A DNA stretch of 64,000 bases, from NCBI RefSeq assembly GCF_003012935.1, contig NZ_PUDR01000003.1:124001-188000 (forward strand), given 5' to 3'. Shown here piece by piece: positions 1 to 9,013 of the stretch (positions within the stretch are counted from its first letter, which is position 1; each line of letters begins with the position of its first letter). Made by a program: the position numbers and the translations under genes. The notes beneath the pieces were generated by a model. The model was not told the origin of the DNA, searched no databases, and saw nothing but the letters and a program-made list of their open reading frames with translations. Source of the stretch: Pannonibacter carbonis (GTDB taxonomy: Bacteria > Pseudomonadota > Alphaproteobacteria > Rhizobiales > Stappiaceae).

Positions 1-6
1 TGACCG

Positions 7-1335
7 ATGCAGACGAATTTCACGCCCGAACAGCTTGCCGATCCGCATGTGGCCGATGCGGAGAAGATCCTGCGCAAATGCGTCCATTGCGGCTTCTGCA
101 CGGCGACCTGCCCGACCTTCGCGCTGCTGGGCGACGAGCTCGACAGCCCGCGTGGGCGCATCTACCTCATCAAGGACATGCTGGAGAACAACCGGCCGGC
201 GGACGAGAAGGTGGTGAAGCACATCGACCGCTGCCTGTCGTGCCTGTCCTGCATGACCACGTGCCCGTCCGGCGTCCACTACATGCATCTCGTCGACCAT
301 GCCCGCGCGCATATCGAGAAGACCTACCGCCGGCCGCTGACCGACCGGCTGATCCGGTCGCTGCTGGCGGCCGTGCTGCCCCATCCGGGGCGCTTCCGGC
401 TGGCGCTGGTCGGCGCCTTTGCGGCACGGCCCTTTGCCGGGCTGATGAAAAGCTTCGGCGGGCCCTTCGCCAAGCTGGGCGCGATGCTGGATCTGGCGCC
501 GGCACGCGCACCCGGCCGGGCGCAGTTCGAGGGACCGGCGGCCTTTGCGCCGTCAGCCCCGAAACGCGGCCGGGTGGCGCTGCTCACCGGTTGCGCCCAG
601 CCTGTGCTGGCCCCGTCGATCAACGACGCGACGATCCGCCTTTTGACGCGGGCAGGCTATGAAGTTGTGCTGCCCAAGGGCGAGACTTGCTGCGGCGCGC
701 TGGTGCATCACATGGGCCGCGAGGAGGCCGCCCTTGCGAACGCCAGGCAGAATGTCGAAGCCTGGACGCGCGAGCTGGAGGCCGGCGGGCTGGAGGCGAT
801 CCTGATCACCGCCTCGGGCTGCGGCACCACGATCAAGGATTACGGTTACATGCTGAAGCATGACGCCGCATGGGCCGACAAGGCGGCCCGGGTGTCGGGC
901 CTTGCCAGGGACATCACCGAGTTCCTGGCAACGCTGGATCTCGGCGCGCCCGTGCGGCCCGGCAACATGACCGTTGCCTATCATTCGGCCTGCTCGATGC
1001 AGCACGGCCAGAAGATCACGCGCCAGCCGAAGGAGCTGCTCAAGGCCGCCGGCTTCACGGTGAAGGATGTGCCGGAAGGCCATCTGTGCTGCGGATCGGC
1101 CGGCACCTACAACATCCTGCAGCCCGAGATCGCGTCGCGCCTGAGGGACCGCAAGGTCGCCAACATCGAGAAGACGAAACCGGACCTGATCGCCGCCGGC
1201 AACATCGGCTGCATGACGCAGATCGGCAAGGGCACCGGCATTCCCGTCATCCACACGGCCGAACTGCTCGACTGGGCTTACGGCGGCCCGGAACCGGAAG
1301 GCTTCGAGCGGCTGCAGCGCCAGCCGGTGCACTGA
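7..1335 (+). CDS. glcF: Glycolate oxidase iron-sulfur subunit GlcF
   Basis: Fe-S subunit of the membrane-associated glycolate oxidase complex (GlcDEF), which oxidises glycolate to glyoxylate. The 442-residue protein has two ferredoxin-type cysteine clusters near residues 25-40 (CVHCGFCTATCP) and 75-90 (CLSCLSCMTTCP), followed by two CCG domains (TGCAQP with ETCCGALVHH, then HSACSMQHG with LCCGSAGTYN), the usual order for GlcF. Length matches the family. The window opens with TGA at bases 1-3, which may be the stop codon of an upstream glcE; this would leave only three bases before the GlcF start, as expected for a glcDEF operon. It converges on the chloride transporter gene 24 bases downstream. 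Confidence 0.95.
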   Translation: MQTNFTPEQLADPHVADAEKILRKCVHCGFCTATCPTFALLGDELDSPRGRIYLIKDMLENNRPADEKVVKHIDRCLSCLSCMTTCPSGVHYMHLVDHARAHIEKTYRRPLTDRLIRSLLAAVLPHPGRFRLALVGAFAARPFAGLMKSFGGPFAKLGAMLDLAPARAPGRAQFEGPAAFAPSAPKRGRVALLTGCAQPVLAPSINDATIRLLTRAGYEVVLPKGETCCGALVHHMGREEAALANARQNVEAWTRELEAGGLEAILITASGCGTTIKDYGYMLKHDAAWADKAARVSGLARDITEFLATLDLGAPVRPGNMTVAYHSACSMQHGQKITRQPKELLKAAGFTVKDVPEGHLCCGSAGTYNILQPEIASRLRDRKVANIEKTKPDLIAAGNIGCMTQIGKGTGIPVIHTAELLDWAYGGPEPEGFERLQRQPVH

Positions 1336-1359
1336 CGAGCTGGCAGCGGATCTCGCCGG

Positions 1360-2739
1360 TCAATCCGTCGTCCCCAGCTGCACAGGGGTGCGGTCAGGTT
1401 GGGGCGGGACGGGCTTGCCGGCGAGGCGCAGGGTGCGTTCCAGGAGGGTTTCGTAGATCGGCCGGCCGCCGAGCGCGGCGGCGGTAAGGCTGGCGCAGGC
1501 GGCGGTGACGAGAACCGGCAGTACGAGGCCATAGGCGCCGGTCAGTTCAAGGACAAGCACCACGCCGACCAGCGGCGCGCGGACCGAGGCGGCAAACAGT
1601 CCGGCCATGGCGGCAATCGCGGTCGCGCGGGCTAGGCCCTCGACGTCCGGGAGCAGGACCTCGGCTGCCGTGCCGAAGGCAAGACCGGCCGCCACCGCGA
1701 TGGACAGCATCGGCGCGAAGATGCCGCCCGGAACACCGGTGCCGTAACACAGGATCGCGGCGGTGAAGCGCAGCGCCATCAACGCCAGCAGGAAACCGAG
1801 CGGCGCGGCCTCATGGGCGAGCAGCTGGACGACCGCCTCGCCGCCGCCGCTGCCCTCGGGAAACAGCTGCAGCATCGCCCCCATCGCCGCACCAACGACG
1901 AGCGCCGGCAGCCACCAGACGCGCTGCGGCAGGCGCAACGGCGCATCAAGCGCCAGCACCACGGCCCGGTTGAAGCTGAGCCCCAGCAGCCCCACCGCGC
2001 CGCCGAGCAGGGCGAAGACGGGCAGCAGCAGCGGCGACAGGCCCGGGCTGGCTAGGGGCAGGCTGACGGTCTGGCCGAGCAGCGCCTCGGCAATGGCGGC
2101 GCTGCCAATGCTGGCGAGGATCACGGCCATGTAGGTGTGGGCGCGATAGGGGACCTGGCGCCGGGTTTCCTCGATGACGAAGAGGATCGCGGCCAGTGGT
2201 GCGAGAAAGGCGGCGGCAAGGCCAGCCGCGGCGCCGGCGGCGAGCAAGCCGCGTTTTTCCTCCTGGCCAAGACGGCCGACCCCGGAGACAAGCTGCATCA
2301 GGGCGGCGCCCATGTGGATCGTCGGTCCCTCGCGGCCTAGCACCATGCCGGAGCCGAGCGCCAGCACGCCGCCGGAAAATTTGACCAGAAGCACCCGCAG
2401 GGGCCGGAGCTCTCGTTCGCCCTCCAGCACGCCTTCGATCTCCTGGATGCCGCTGCCGGCGGCCTCGGGGGAAAAGCGCAGAACCAGCGCGCGCGCTGCC
2501 ACCGCAAGGGCTGCCGTGGCCGCCATCGCCAGCAGAACGGCGGTGACGGTCGAGGGCGCCAGCGCACGCAGATCGGCATAGGCCGCGGCCAGTGCCTGCA
2601 CGGCGAGGTGAAACCCGGTGCCCAAAAGCCCGACCAGAAGACCGCCGGCCAGCGCCAGCAGCAGATAGCCCGCAGGAACGGCCTGAAGCTGAGAAGCAAA
2701 GGGCGCCGGGTTGGGCTTCTCGGTGGGCGTCTCGGTCAT
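1360..2739 (-). CDS. CLC-type chloride channel/H+ antiporter (ClcA family)
   Basis: Integral membrane voltage-gated-type chloride transporter of 459 residues. The three CLC signatures are visible: GSGIQEIEG around residue 95, GREGPTIHMG around residue 135 with the gating glutamate, and GTGVPGGIFAP near residue 335. The FVIEETRRQ segment supplies the internal proton-pathway glutamate typical of Cl-/H+ exchangers rather than passive channels. About ten hydrophobic helices are evident. No C-terminal CBS domains are present, so this is the short bacterial form. It is transcribed alone, divergently from the DUF1796 gene. Confidence 0.9.
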   Translation of the reverse strand: MTETPTEKPNPAPFASQLQAVPAGYLLLALAGGLLVGLLGTGFHLAVQALAAAYADLRALAPSTVTAVLLAMAATAALAVAARALVLRFSPEAAGSGIQEIEGVLEGERELRPLRVLLVKFSGGVLALGSGMVLGREGPTIHMGAALMQLVSGVGRLGQEEKRGLLAAGAAAGLAAAFLAPLAAILFVIEETRRQVPYRAHTYMAVILASIGSAAIAEALLGQTVSLPLASPGLSPLLLPVFALLGGAVGLLGLSFNRAVVLALDAPLRLPQRVWWLPALVVGAAMGAMLQLFPEGSGGGEAVVQLLAHEAAPLGFLLALMALRFTAAILCYGTGVPGGIFAPMLSIAVAAGLAFGTAAEVLLPDVEGLARATAIAAMAGLFAASVRAPLVGVVLVLELTGAYGLVLPVLVTAACASLTAAALGGRPIYETLLERTLRLAGKPVPPQPDRTPVQLGTTD

Positions 2740-2844
2740 GCTTCAGCAACCTCGGCTGGCGTTAAGGGGCGCTGCGGCGGGCGTTGCGCGGCCGGTTGTC
2801 CGGACTGTATGGTCTGGGCAACGCAGGCAGAAGGAACGCGCAAG

Positions 2845-3576
2845 ATGTCGGCCGAAGGCCACAGCACGGCAATCGTCAGCCTTGGAATTTCCTGCCAGAG
2901 CTCGCGGCAGATCCGCACCCATGCGGAGGAGATCGGCCATCAGCTTGGCGAGGACATCCAGCCGGCGCGGCATTTCTTCGATGGGCTGATTGCCCCGGTG
3001 CCGGGCGTGGCCAGGCTGTTCGAGGACGGCTTTCCGCTGTTTGGCCCCGGTGACATCCGCATGGGGCCGCATCATCCCGTCTGGCATCCCTATGACATCC
3101 ATTTCCTGCATCACTTCCGCGACGAGGCCGGGACAGTGGACATCGCCGGGCGCATGGCCGAGGAACTGTCCCGCTTCGGCCACATGCGGGGCAAGCTGCA
3201 GCGGCTCTCCCGGTTCGACCGGCTCGTGTTCGTGCTCTCCAACAGCCAGAACAACCTGACCATGGTGCAGGAGGAGACCGGGCTCACCGACCTGCATTTC
3301 GAGGCCAGCGCCGTCGGGCGTCTGCGCCATGCGGTCGAGCACTTCCTGAAGCGGCCTTGCGAGTTCATTCTGGTCACCCTGGACGGACGGCATGCGGACG
3401 ACCTGTCCGACCATGTTCACGTCCTTGCCCCCGATGACAGCGAGTGGACCGGGGACAAGCAGCAATGGCGCGACCTGCTGCTGGAACGGCTGGCGGAGGG
3501 CCGCCAGCCGGACGGATCACATCCCGGTGGTGATCACATCACGATGACCTTGGTGCCGACGCCGACGCGCTCGTAA
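2845..3576 (+). CDS. DUF1796-family protein (putative papain-like cysteine peptidase fold)
   Basis: Predicted 243-residue soluble protein. The N-terminus SLGISCQSSRQI, the later HFFDGLI, and the FLHHF and KLQRLSRFD segments match the layout I know for DUF1796 (SLG.xCQ, FDW-like, then FLHDF), a family tentatively linked to papain-like cysteine peptidases; the cysteine of SCQ would be the candidate nucleophile. No signal peptide. The ATG at 2845 is preceded by an AAGGAA ribosome site; the open frame extends further upstream but that part runs antisense to the chloride transporter. Its last 43 bases overlap the end of the convergent L,D-transpeptidase gene. Function unknown. Confidence 0.7.
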   Translation: MSAEGHSTAIVSLGISCQSSRQIRTHAEEIGHQLGEDIQPARHFFDGLIAPVPGVARLFEDGFPLFGPGDIRMGPHHPVWHPYDIHFLHHFRDEAGTVDIAGRMAEELSRFGHMRGKLQRLSRFDRLVFVLSNSQNNLTMVQEETGLTDLHFEASAVGRLRHAVEHFLKRPCEFILVTLDGRHADDLSDHVHVLAPDDSEWTGDKQQWRDLLLERLAEGRQPDGSHPGGDHITMTLVPTPTRS

Positions 3577-4241
3577 AGGTCGGTCACGTCCTCGTTGCGC
3601 ATGCGGATGCAGCCGGAGGACACGGCGTGACCGATCGACCAGGGTTCGTTGGAGCCGTGGATGCGATAGAGCGTCGAGCCGAGATACAGGGCGCGCGCAC
3701 CCAGCGGATTGTTCGGACCACCTGCCATGAAGGTCGGAAGGTCCGGGCGACGCTTGCGCATTTCGGCCGGCGGACGCCAGTCGGGCCACTCGGCCTTGCG
3801 CGTCACCTTGTGGGCGCCGGCCCATTCGAAGCCCGGCTTGCCGACGCCGACGCCGTAGCGGCGCGCGACGCCGTTTTGCTCTACCAGATAGAGATAGCGG
3901 GCGTTGGTGTCGATGATGATGGTGCCCGGCTTGTGCGGGCCGGTGTAGTCGACCACGGCGGGAAGGAACTGCGGCGCGACCTGGCGACGGACGGCAGCGG
4001 CGGCCTGCGGACTGCCGGCACTGGCGAGCCGGACGGGGGGCTGGGCAACGGGCTCACCCACCACCATGGGCGCGGGGCGCGGCTGGCCCTCGGGGCGCAA
4101 CTGCAGCAGCCAGGGCTCGGCCAGGTTCGGGCTGAGGACGAGAGGGGGAGGGTTGATGCCCCGGCTGCCTTCCGCCAGGACCTGCGGCACGGGCAGGCCG
4201 ATCAGGGCCACCAGCGCCAGGCTCATATAGAGTTTCATCAC
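3534..4241 (-). CDS. L,D-transpeptidase (YkuD family), exported
   Basis: Periplasmic peptidoglycan cross-linking or lipoprotein-anchoring enzyme of 235 residues. A signal peptide (MMKLYMSLALVALIGLPVPQ) is followed by a proline-rich linker and a YkuD domain from about residue 95, which ends with the catalytic HGSNEPWSIGHAVSSGCIRM block containing the active-site His, Ser-Gly-Cys and Arg. The overall plan resembles the many alphaproteobacterial ErfK/YbiS-type paralogues. It is monocistronic; its 3' end overlaps the convergent DUF1796 gene by 43 bases. Confidence 0.92.
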   Translation of the reverse strand: MMKLYMSLALVALIGLPVPQVLAEGSRGINPPPLVLSPNLAEPWLLQLRPEGQPRPAPMVVGEPVAQPPVRLASAGSPQAAAAVRRQVAPQFLPAVVDYTGPHKPGTIIIDTNARYLYLVEQNGVARRYGVGVGKPGFEWAGAHKVTRKAEWPDWRPPAEMRKRRPDLPTFMAGGPNNPLGARALYLGSTLYRIHGSNEPWSIGHAVSSGCIRMRNEDVTDLYERVGVGTKVIVM

Positions 4242-4454
4242 CGTTACTCCTCAACGCAAAGTCACACCTAAGCTCACGCGTCAGGGCATTTGCCGTTAGG
4301 GCAATGCTTGACGATTTCGCTCAAACTTTAAGGATGTTGGTGAAGGAGAATGGTGAATCAGCGAGCAATAAGTCTGGTTAACTCATGTAAAGGTTACTGC
4401 AAGGTGTCTGGACTTGGTTAGCAGATCCTGTCGGCGCCACGCGCTGAAATCCGA

Positions 4455-5174
4455 TCACTGCACACGCCGTCTGGCATCACGTGCGATGACCGGGAGGAGG
4501 GGCTCCAACTCGCTCCGGGTCATGCCGGGCCGTACACGCGGATCATAGAGCATGTTGAGCAGGATCTGGTCGAAGGCCGTAAAGCGGCTGTGCCGGGATG
4601 TATCGTTGAACACCGAGTGCGTCAGACGCGGATCGTCATTCATCGGACCCAGACCTTGCAGGACCTCCTCGACCAGGCAGCGCCGAAACAGAAACTCGCC
4701 CTCGTCGGAGACGATGACCGCCGAGGACCCGGTGATGCCCTTACGGCCCGATTCCACCCGCACCAGGCAGCGCCCCGGCGCCTCTGCGGTCTCGTCGGCG
4801 TAGATTTCTCCCCTGACGGTCGCAAGATAGCCGGCGCGATCGACAACGAAGATATTGAAATTGGCTTCTTCACCTGGAGCCGCCAGGCGGGCGTCCAGAG
4901 CCGGAATCTTGCGTGGCAGCTCGGCCAGAAATGATTCTATGGCGGCAGTGCGGTTGCGCCGGGACAGGCTGTGAATGCGGAAGCGGACCGGCGTCACGTA
5001 TTTCTTGACGAGATAGGGCTGCCAGCTCCAGGCTCGGTATTCCAGACCGAACACGGTGTTGTTGAAGCCTTCGATCAGTTCTTCGGCAGTAAAGCTCTCC
5101 GGTCCCGCGCGGGCGGGAAGCGCCGCAAGCAGGCCGACCATGAACAGCATGATGGCGGTAGGAAGCAGCGGCAT
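4455..5174 (-). CDS. DUF2927 domain exported protein
   Basis: Predicted secreted or periplasmic protein of 239 residues with a clear signal peptide (hydrophobic residues 5-19, cleavage near ARAG). The mature part starts with FTAEELIEGFNNTVFGLEY and continues with VKKYVTPVRFRIHS, the characteristic start of DUF2927 proteins, which are common in alphaproteobacteria and have no assigned biochemical function. A pair of cysteines (GRCLVRVES and FRRCLVEE) could form a disulfide. The 213 bases to the transpeptidase gene hold no recognisable feature. Confidence 0.75.
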   Translation of the reverse strand: MPLLPTAIMLFMVGLLAALPARAGPESFTAEELIEGFNNTVFGLEYRAWSWQPYLVKKYVTPVRFRIHSLSRRNRTAAIESFLAELPRKIPALDARLAAPGEEANFNIFVVDRAGYLATVRGEIYADETAEAPGRCLVRVESGRKGITGSSAVIVSDEGEFLFRRCLVEEVLQGLGPMNDDPRLTHSVFNDTSRHSRFTAFDQILLNMLYDPRVRPGMTRSELEPLLPVIARDARRRVQ

Positions 5175-5413
5175 GGCGCGGGACGTCAGACCCTCTTGTT
5201 AAGAAACGGCTGTCCATCCTCAGGACCGGTGAGGGTGAATGTACCGAATGCGCTAACGACTTGGAAACCAAATCTTCTTCATCACGTTTCCGGCAAGTCA
5301 GGTGCTGCTGAACCTCACCTCGAGGAACATTTCCTTAAACATCGAGAGATATAAAGCGATAGATGAGCACGGAAATTCTGCGCGAGCGGTGACGGTTAAG
5401 AACGGGAGTTGGC

Positions 5414-6148
5414 ATGGCTGCGGTCAAACGTGTTTTCCGGGCGGAAAGCCTGTTTCGCGATGCGGCGGGCGTTGCGAACCAACCCGAACGAACCGACGAG
5501 CAGCGGCACCGCGAACTGATGGCCGAAATGGCCTCTTTGCGCGCGCTCATGAAGGGGGCGCCAGACCCCAAGGAAATGAGCGAGCACGTCATGCAGGAGT
5601 TCCGGCGTGAGCTTGGCGAGGCGGCCAAGCTCAAGAAGGAACTGGACGCCATGTACGAAGCGATCCTTATGACCAAGAAGGAGATCGCGGCGCTGCATCA
5701 CACCACCGGTTCCGAGGGACCGGAAATGACCCGCGTCACCAACGAGCTGGATGCGATCGTCATCGGTACGGAAGGGGCGACCGAAGCCATCCTGTCGGCT
5801 TCCGAGTTCATTGACGAGACGGCCAATACCCTGTCCGCGCGGCTGAGCGGCCAGGACCGCGACTTGGCCAATGACATCCAGGAACAGGTCATCCAGATCT
5901 TCGAGGCCTGCAACTTCCAGGATCTCACCGGCCAGCGCATCTCCAAGGTGGTCGGTGCCCTACGCTTTGTCGAGGATCGCATCATCGACATGATGAACAT
6001 CTGGGGCGGCATCGAAGCCTTCAAGGAAATCGAGTTCAAGATGCGCGAAGGCAACTCCGAAGGCGATGCCGCGCTGCTCAATGGCCCGTCGCTGCACACC
6101 GACACGGATACCGTCAGCCAGGACGACATCGACGCCCTGTTCGCTTGA
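5414..6148 (+). CDS. cheZ: Protein phosphatase CheZ (chemotaxis)
   Basis: Probable CheY-P phosphatase of 244 residues. Long helical segments are followed by the diagnostic FEACNFQDLTGQRISKV motif around residues 160-180, where the Asp and Gln of DLTGQR correspond to the catalytic residues of CheZ. The C-terminus SQDDIDALFA matches the short CheY-binding tail of CheZ proteins. A strong intrinsic terminator follows. The gene is separate from a full che operon, but a chemoreceptor gene lies 0.9 kb downstream on the opposite strand. The 239 bases upstream hold no further gene. Confidence 0.85.
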   Translation: MAAVKRVFRAESLFRDAAGVANQPERTDEQRHRELMAEMASLRALMKGAPDPKEMSEHVMQEFRRELGEAAKLKKELDAMYEAILMTKKEIAALHHTTGSEGPEMTRVTNELDAIVIGTEGATEAILSASEFIDETANTLSARLSGQDRDLANDIQEQVIQIFEACNFQDLTGQRISKVVGALRFVEDRIIDMMNIWGGIEAFKEIEFKMREGNSEGDAALLNGPSLHTDTDTVSQDDIDALFA

Positions 6149-6172
6149 GTGGTTCAACCCGCAGATTTCGGA

Positions 6173-6197
6173 AAGGCCGGCCTGTCCGGCCTTTTTT
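6173..6197 (+). terminator. Rho-independent terminator after cheZ
   Basis: Perfect 8-bp stem AAGGCCGG / CCGGCCTT with a 5-base loop (CCTGT) and a run of T at 6192-6197. It sits 24 bases after the cheZ stop codon. Confidence 0.9.
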
Positions 6198-6254
6198 GTT
6201 GTTCGGTTGCCTGCCTGATGTTAAGAACAAAGAAAGAACATGAATGAGGTGGTC

Positions 6255-6914
6255 ATGAACGCGCCGATGGACGAAACGCTGCCCTCCGGCCTGATGCGCG
6301 GCGCTGACGGAGAGGTTCGCTGCTGGTGGCAGCAGGGGCTCGACGACTATGCTCATTACCATGACCGGGAGTGGGGCCGTCCGGTGACGGATGACACGCG
6401 GCTGTTCGAGAAGATCTGTCTCGAGGGCTTTCAGTCCGGCCTGTCCTGGCTGACCATCCTGCGCAAGCGCGAGAATTTCCGTGCGGCCTTTGCCGGGTTC
6501 GACATCGACAAGGTGGCCGCTTTTACCGAGGCTGACATCGAGCGCTGTGTGACTGACGCGGGCATCGTGCGGCACCGGGGCAAGATCGTCTCGACCGTCA
6601 ACAACGCCCGGCGTGCACAGGAACTGCGTGCCGAATTCGGCACGCTGGCGGCTTATTTCTGGGCGCATGAACCTGGCCCGGCGGACCGGCCCGCGGTGTG
6701 CGACCACGCGACGCTGAGCCGGATGGCGACATCCCCGGCGAGCCTTGCCATCTCGAAGGATCTGAAGAAGCGCGGCTGGACCTTTGTCGGCCCGACGACG
6801 GTCTATGCCTTCATACAGGCGATGGGGCTGGTCAATGACCACCTTGAGGGTTGCTGCGTCCGGGCCGAAATCGAGGCGGTCCGGGCAGAGTTCATCCGTC
6901 CGAAACGCGGATAA
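6255..6914 (+). CDS. tag: DNA-3-methyladenine glycosylase I
   Basis: Base-excision repair glycosylase that removes 3-methyladenine. The sequence carries the Tag signature: RCWWQQGLDDYAHYHDREWG at the N-terminus (zinc Cys and the HDxEWG motif), FEKICLEGFQSGLSWLTIL in the catalytic core with the key Glu and Trp, and the C-terminal zinc-binding His/Cys in NDHLEGCC. About 219 residues, slightly longer than the E. coli enzyme. The ATG at 6255 is chosen because GAGGTG lies just upstream; an in-frame ATG at 6240 would add five residues. Monocistronic between two terminators. Confidence 0.93.
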   Translation: MNAPMDETLPSGLMRGADGEVRCWWQQGLDDYAHYHDREWGRPVTDDTRLFEKICLEGFQSGLSWLTILRKRENFRAAFAGFDIDKVAAFTEADIERCVTDAGIVRHRGKIVSTVNNARRAQELRAEFGTLAAYFWAHEPGPADRPAVCDHATLSRMATSPASLAISKDLKKRGWTFVGPTTVYAFIQAMGLVNDHLEGCCVRAEIEAVRAEFIRPKRG

Positions 6915-6949
6915 AAAAAGTCCGCGCCCTTTTTGCAAACGGCGCGGAC
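6913..6949 (-). terminator. Rho-independent terminator for the chemoreceptor gene
   Basis: 9-bp stem GTCCGCGCC (6920-6928) / GGCGCGGAC (6941-6949), flanked by seven A on the plus strand, which read as a U-tract on the minus strand. It lies about 50 bases after the chemoreceptor stop codon; the plus-strand tag gene ends right beside it, so it may partly serve both. Confidence 0.8.
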
Positions 6950-7001
6950 AGTTGGTGGAGTGCATCCGTGCGGATGCTTGGCAGTCTGACCTAGGGGATC
7001 G

Positions 7002-8696
7002 TCAGGCTGCTTGGATCTCGGTAATGAACTTCGTCACCTGCGTGCTGAGGCGGCCGCTGCGATCGGCGAGCGCGCGGGCGGTCGACAGCACTTGTGTGGT
7101 GGCGGCGCTGTTTGTCTCTGCTGCCTCATTGAGGCTGGCGATGTTGCGGGAGACTTCGGTCGTCCCTTGCGCTGCTTCGGTGATGTTGCGGCTGATTTCA
7201 TCGGTTGTCGTGTTCTGCTCCTCGGCAGCTGCCGCAACGCCAGAGGAAATGTCATTCAGGTCGGCGATGATGTTGGCGATCAGTTCGATCACGGGCACCG
7301 TGTTCTGAACATCGGACTGCATCTTGCCGATCTGACCGGTGATCTCTTCGGTTGCCTTTGCAGTCTGGTTGGCGAGCGATTTGACCTCGTTGGCAACCAC
7401 GGCGAAGCCCTTGCCGGCCTCACCGGCGCGAGCGGCCTCGATGGTGGCATTCAGCGCCAGCAGATTGGTCTGTTCGGCGATGCTGCGGATGAGGTCGATG
7501 ATCTCGCCGATGGCTTCGGCGCCGGTCTGCAGCGACGAGACGCGGGACGTTGCCGATGTCACGTGCTCCTTCGCCGTCGCAGCCAGTTGCGAGGTCTTGA
7601 CGATCTGGGCGCTGACTTCCCGGATGGACGAGGACATCTCTTCCGTGGCGCCTGCGACCATCTGCACATTGGCCGAGGCCTGTGTGGCGGCAGATGCGAT
7701 CGTGCCGCTCTGTGACGCTGTTTCCTCGGCCGTGCTAGCCATGGACTGGGCGGTCGCCTCCAGCTCGGTTGCTGAGGAGTTCAACACGGTCAGAGCCTGA
7801 TCGACGTCCTCCTGGAAGCGGAATGTCAGCTGGCGGATCTGTTCGGCCTGTTCGGCCTTGCGGGAAGCTTCGGCGACCTGTTCCTGCATCATGGTCTGAC
7901 GTTCGGAGGCGTTGATCTTGAACACTTCCATGGCCTTGGCAATGGACCCGACTTCATCGGTCTGGTCGGCATAGTCGACCTTGAATTCGAACTCACCCTT
8001 GGCAAGGCGCTGCAGGCCCTCGACCATGACGGTCAAGGGGCGAACGATGAAGCGACGTGAGACAAAGAAACCTGCAACCAGACCGGCTCCAATGCCAATG
8101 ACAGCGACGGCGATCAACAAGAAGCCGGAACTGCTGGCCATGTCGCCCGCTTCTTCGGAGCGGCGATTGCCAGTGGCTTCAGAGAAATCGACATAACGCA
8201 GCAGCGCTGTCGCGATCTTGTCGGCGAGTTCGCGTGAGGTTGCGACTTCGGTCAGGATTGCCTGCTGATCCGCGGTCAACGTTGTGTTCGAACTGCGCTC
8301 CGCCACATCAAGCGCACGGGCCATGCGCGGCGTGTATTCGTCGAACAGCTCCTGGATTTCGATCAGCATCCCGCGCTGCTCGCCTTCGGCGTTTGCAACG
8401 GCGGCGGCAATGCGTTCGCGGAAGGAGGCCTGGGTCGCCTCGATATCGCGGCGAATGGCGGCAGCTTGACCGGGATCGGCCGCAAGCCGGTATTCGGCGC
8501 GGCTGAGGGTCAGAATGTTCTGGTTCATCTGGGCGCCGAGTTTGACGTCAGAGGCCGTCCGGTTGATTGCTCCCGCTGCTGTATTCAAATGGTCAAGCGA
8601 GAAGTAGCCAATACCGGAGTTGATGAGCGAGATGATGCTCAAGAGAAAGACGACCGACATGACTTTGCCGGAGACCGAGATATTGCGCATGAACAT
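7002..8696 (-). CDS. Methyl-accepting chemotaxis protein
   Basis: Inner-membrane chemoreceptor of 564 residues. An N-terminal transmembrane helix (about residues 12-32) is followed by a periplasmic helical sensor of about 150 residues, a second membrane helix ([20 protein letters not shown], near residue 190), a HAMP segment ([24 protein letters not shown]) and a long coiled-coil signalling domain whose hairpin tip contains the conserved [19 protein letters not shown] block. The C-terminus lacks a CheR/CheB-binding pentapeptide. The ATG at 8696 has GGAGG eight bases upstream. The ligand cannot be predicted from the sequence. Confidence 0.93.
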   Translation of the reverse strand: MFMRNISVSGKVMSVVFLLSIISLINSGIGYFSLDHLNTAAGAINRTASDVKLGAQMNQNILTLSRAEYRLAADPGQAAAIRRDIEATQASFRERIAAAVANAEGEQRGMLIEIQELFDEYTPRMARALDVAERSSNTTLTADQQAILTEVATSRELADKIATALLRYVDFSEATGNRRSEEAGDMASSSGFLLIAVAVIGIGAGLVAGFFVSRRFIVRPLTVMVEGLQRLAKGEFEFKVDYADQTDEVGSIAKAMEVFKINASERQTMMQEQVAEASRKAEQAEQIRQLTFRFQEDVDQALTVLNSSATELEATAQSMASTAEETASQSGTIASAATQASANVQMVAGATEEMSSSIREVSAQIVKTSQLAATAKEHVTSATSRVSSLQTGAEAIGEIIDLIRSIAEQTNLLALNATIEAARAGEAGKGFAVVANEVKSLANQTAKATEEITGQIGKMQSDVQNTVPVIELIANIIADLNDISSGVAAAAEEQNTTTDEISRNITEAAQGTTEVSRNIASLNEAAETNSAATTQVLSTARALADRSGRLSTQVTKFITEIQAA

Positions 8697-8729
8697 TGTC
8701 CGTGCCTCCAGAGCTTAGTTACGGAGGGT

Positions 8730-8751
8730 GATCAAGAAAAAATTCTTGATC
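8730..8751. promoter_or_regulatory. Perfect inverted repeat in the chemoreceptor leader
   Basis: Arms GATCAAGAA (8730-8738) and TTCTTGATC (8743-8751) around AAAA, starting 34 bases upstream of the chemoreceptor ATG. It could be an operator or a 5' UTR hairpin. The arms are perfect over 9 bp; no known box is assigned. Confidence 0.5.
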
Positions 8752-8960
8752 TACGGAGATGATCGACGGTCAAAATTGACCGAATGTTAAAAAGTTATAG
8801 AATTATTAACAGAGTTAACTTGAGTATAAAGGCATTCCGTTTGGGAAGCTAAATCCCGCTAACCATATCGTCCAAAATACTGAAGAAGCCTGTGATCCAA
8901 AACGGAATTGGCGATTTCCGCACTGCACCTGCCGCGCTGCGGGAGGCAGGCACGAAACAA

Positions 8961-8995
8961 AAACGCCACCGTGTCACAGCGACACGGCGGCGTTT
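8961..8995 (-). terminator. Rho-independent terminator of the his operon
   Basis: 15-base arms AAACGCCACCGTGTC and GACACGGCGGCGTTT, pairing at 14 of 15 positions (one internal mismatch), around a 5-base loop. Read on the minus strand the hairpin runs into TTTTTGTTT, 20-50 bases after the hisG stop. Confidence 0.88.
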
Positions 8996-9013
8996 ACCGG
9001 CAGGCAGATTGTC

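Larger units (their letters stand above)
8697..9013. other. Intergenic region between chemoreceptor and hisG
   Basis: 317 bases with no convincing gene. It holds the chemoreceptor promoter and leader (AT-rich around 8770-8850), the palindrome at 8730-8751 and the his operon terminator at 8961-8995. Confidence 0.7.
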
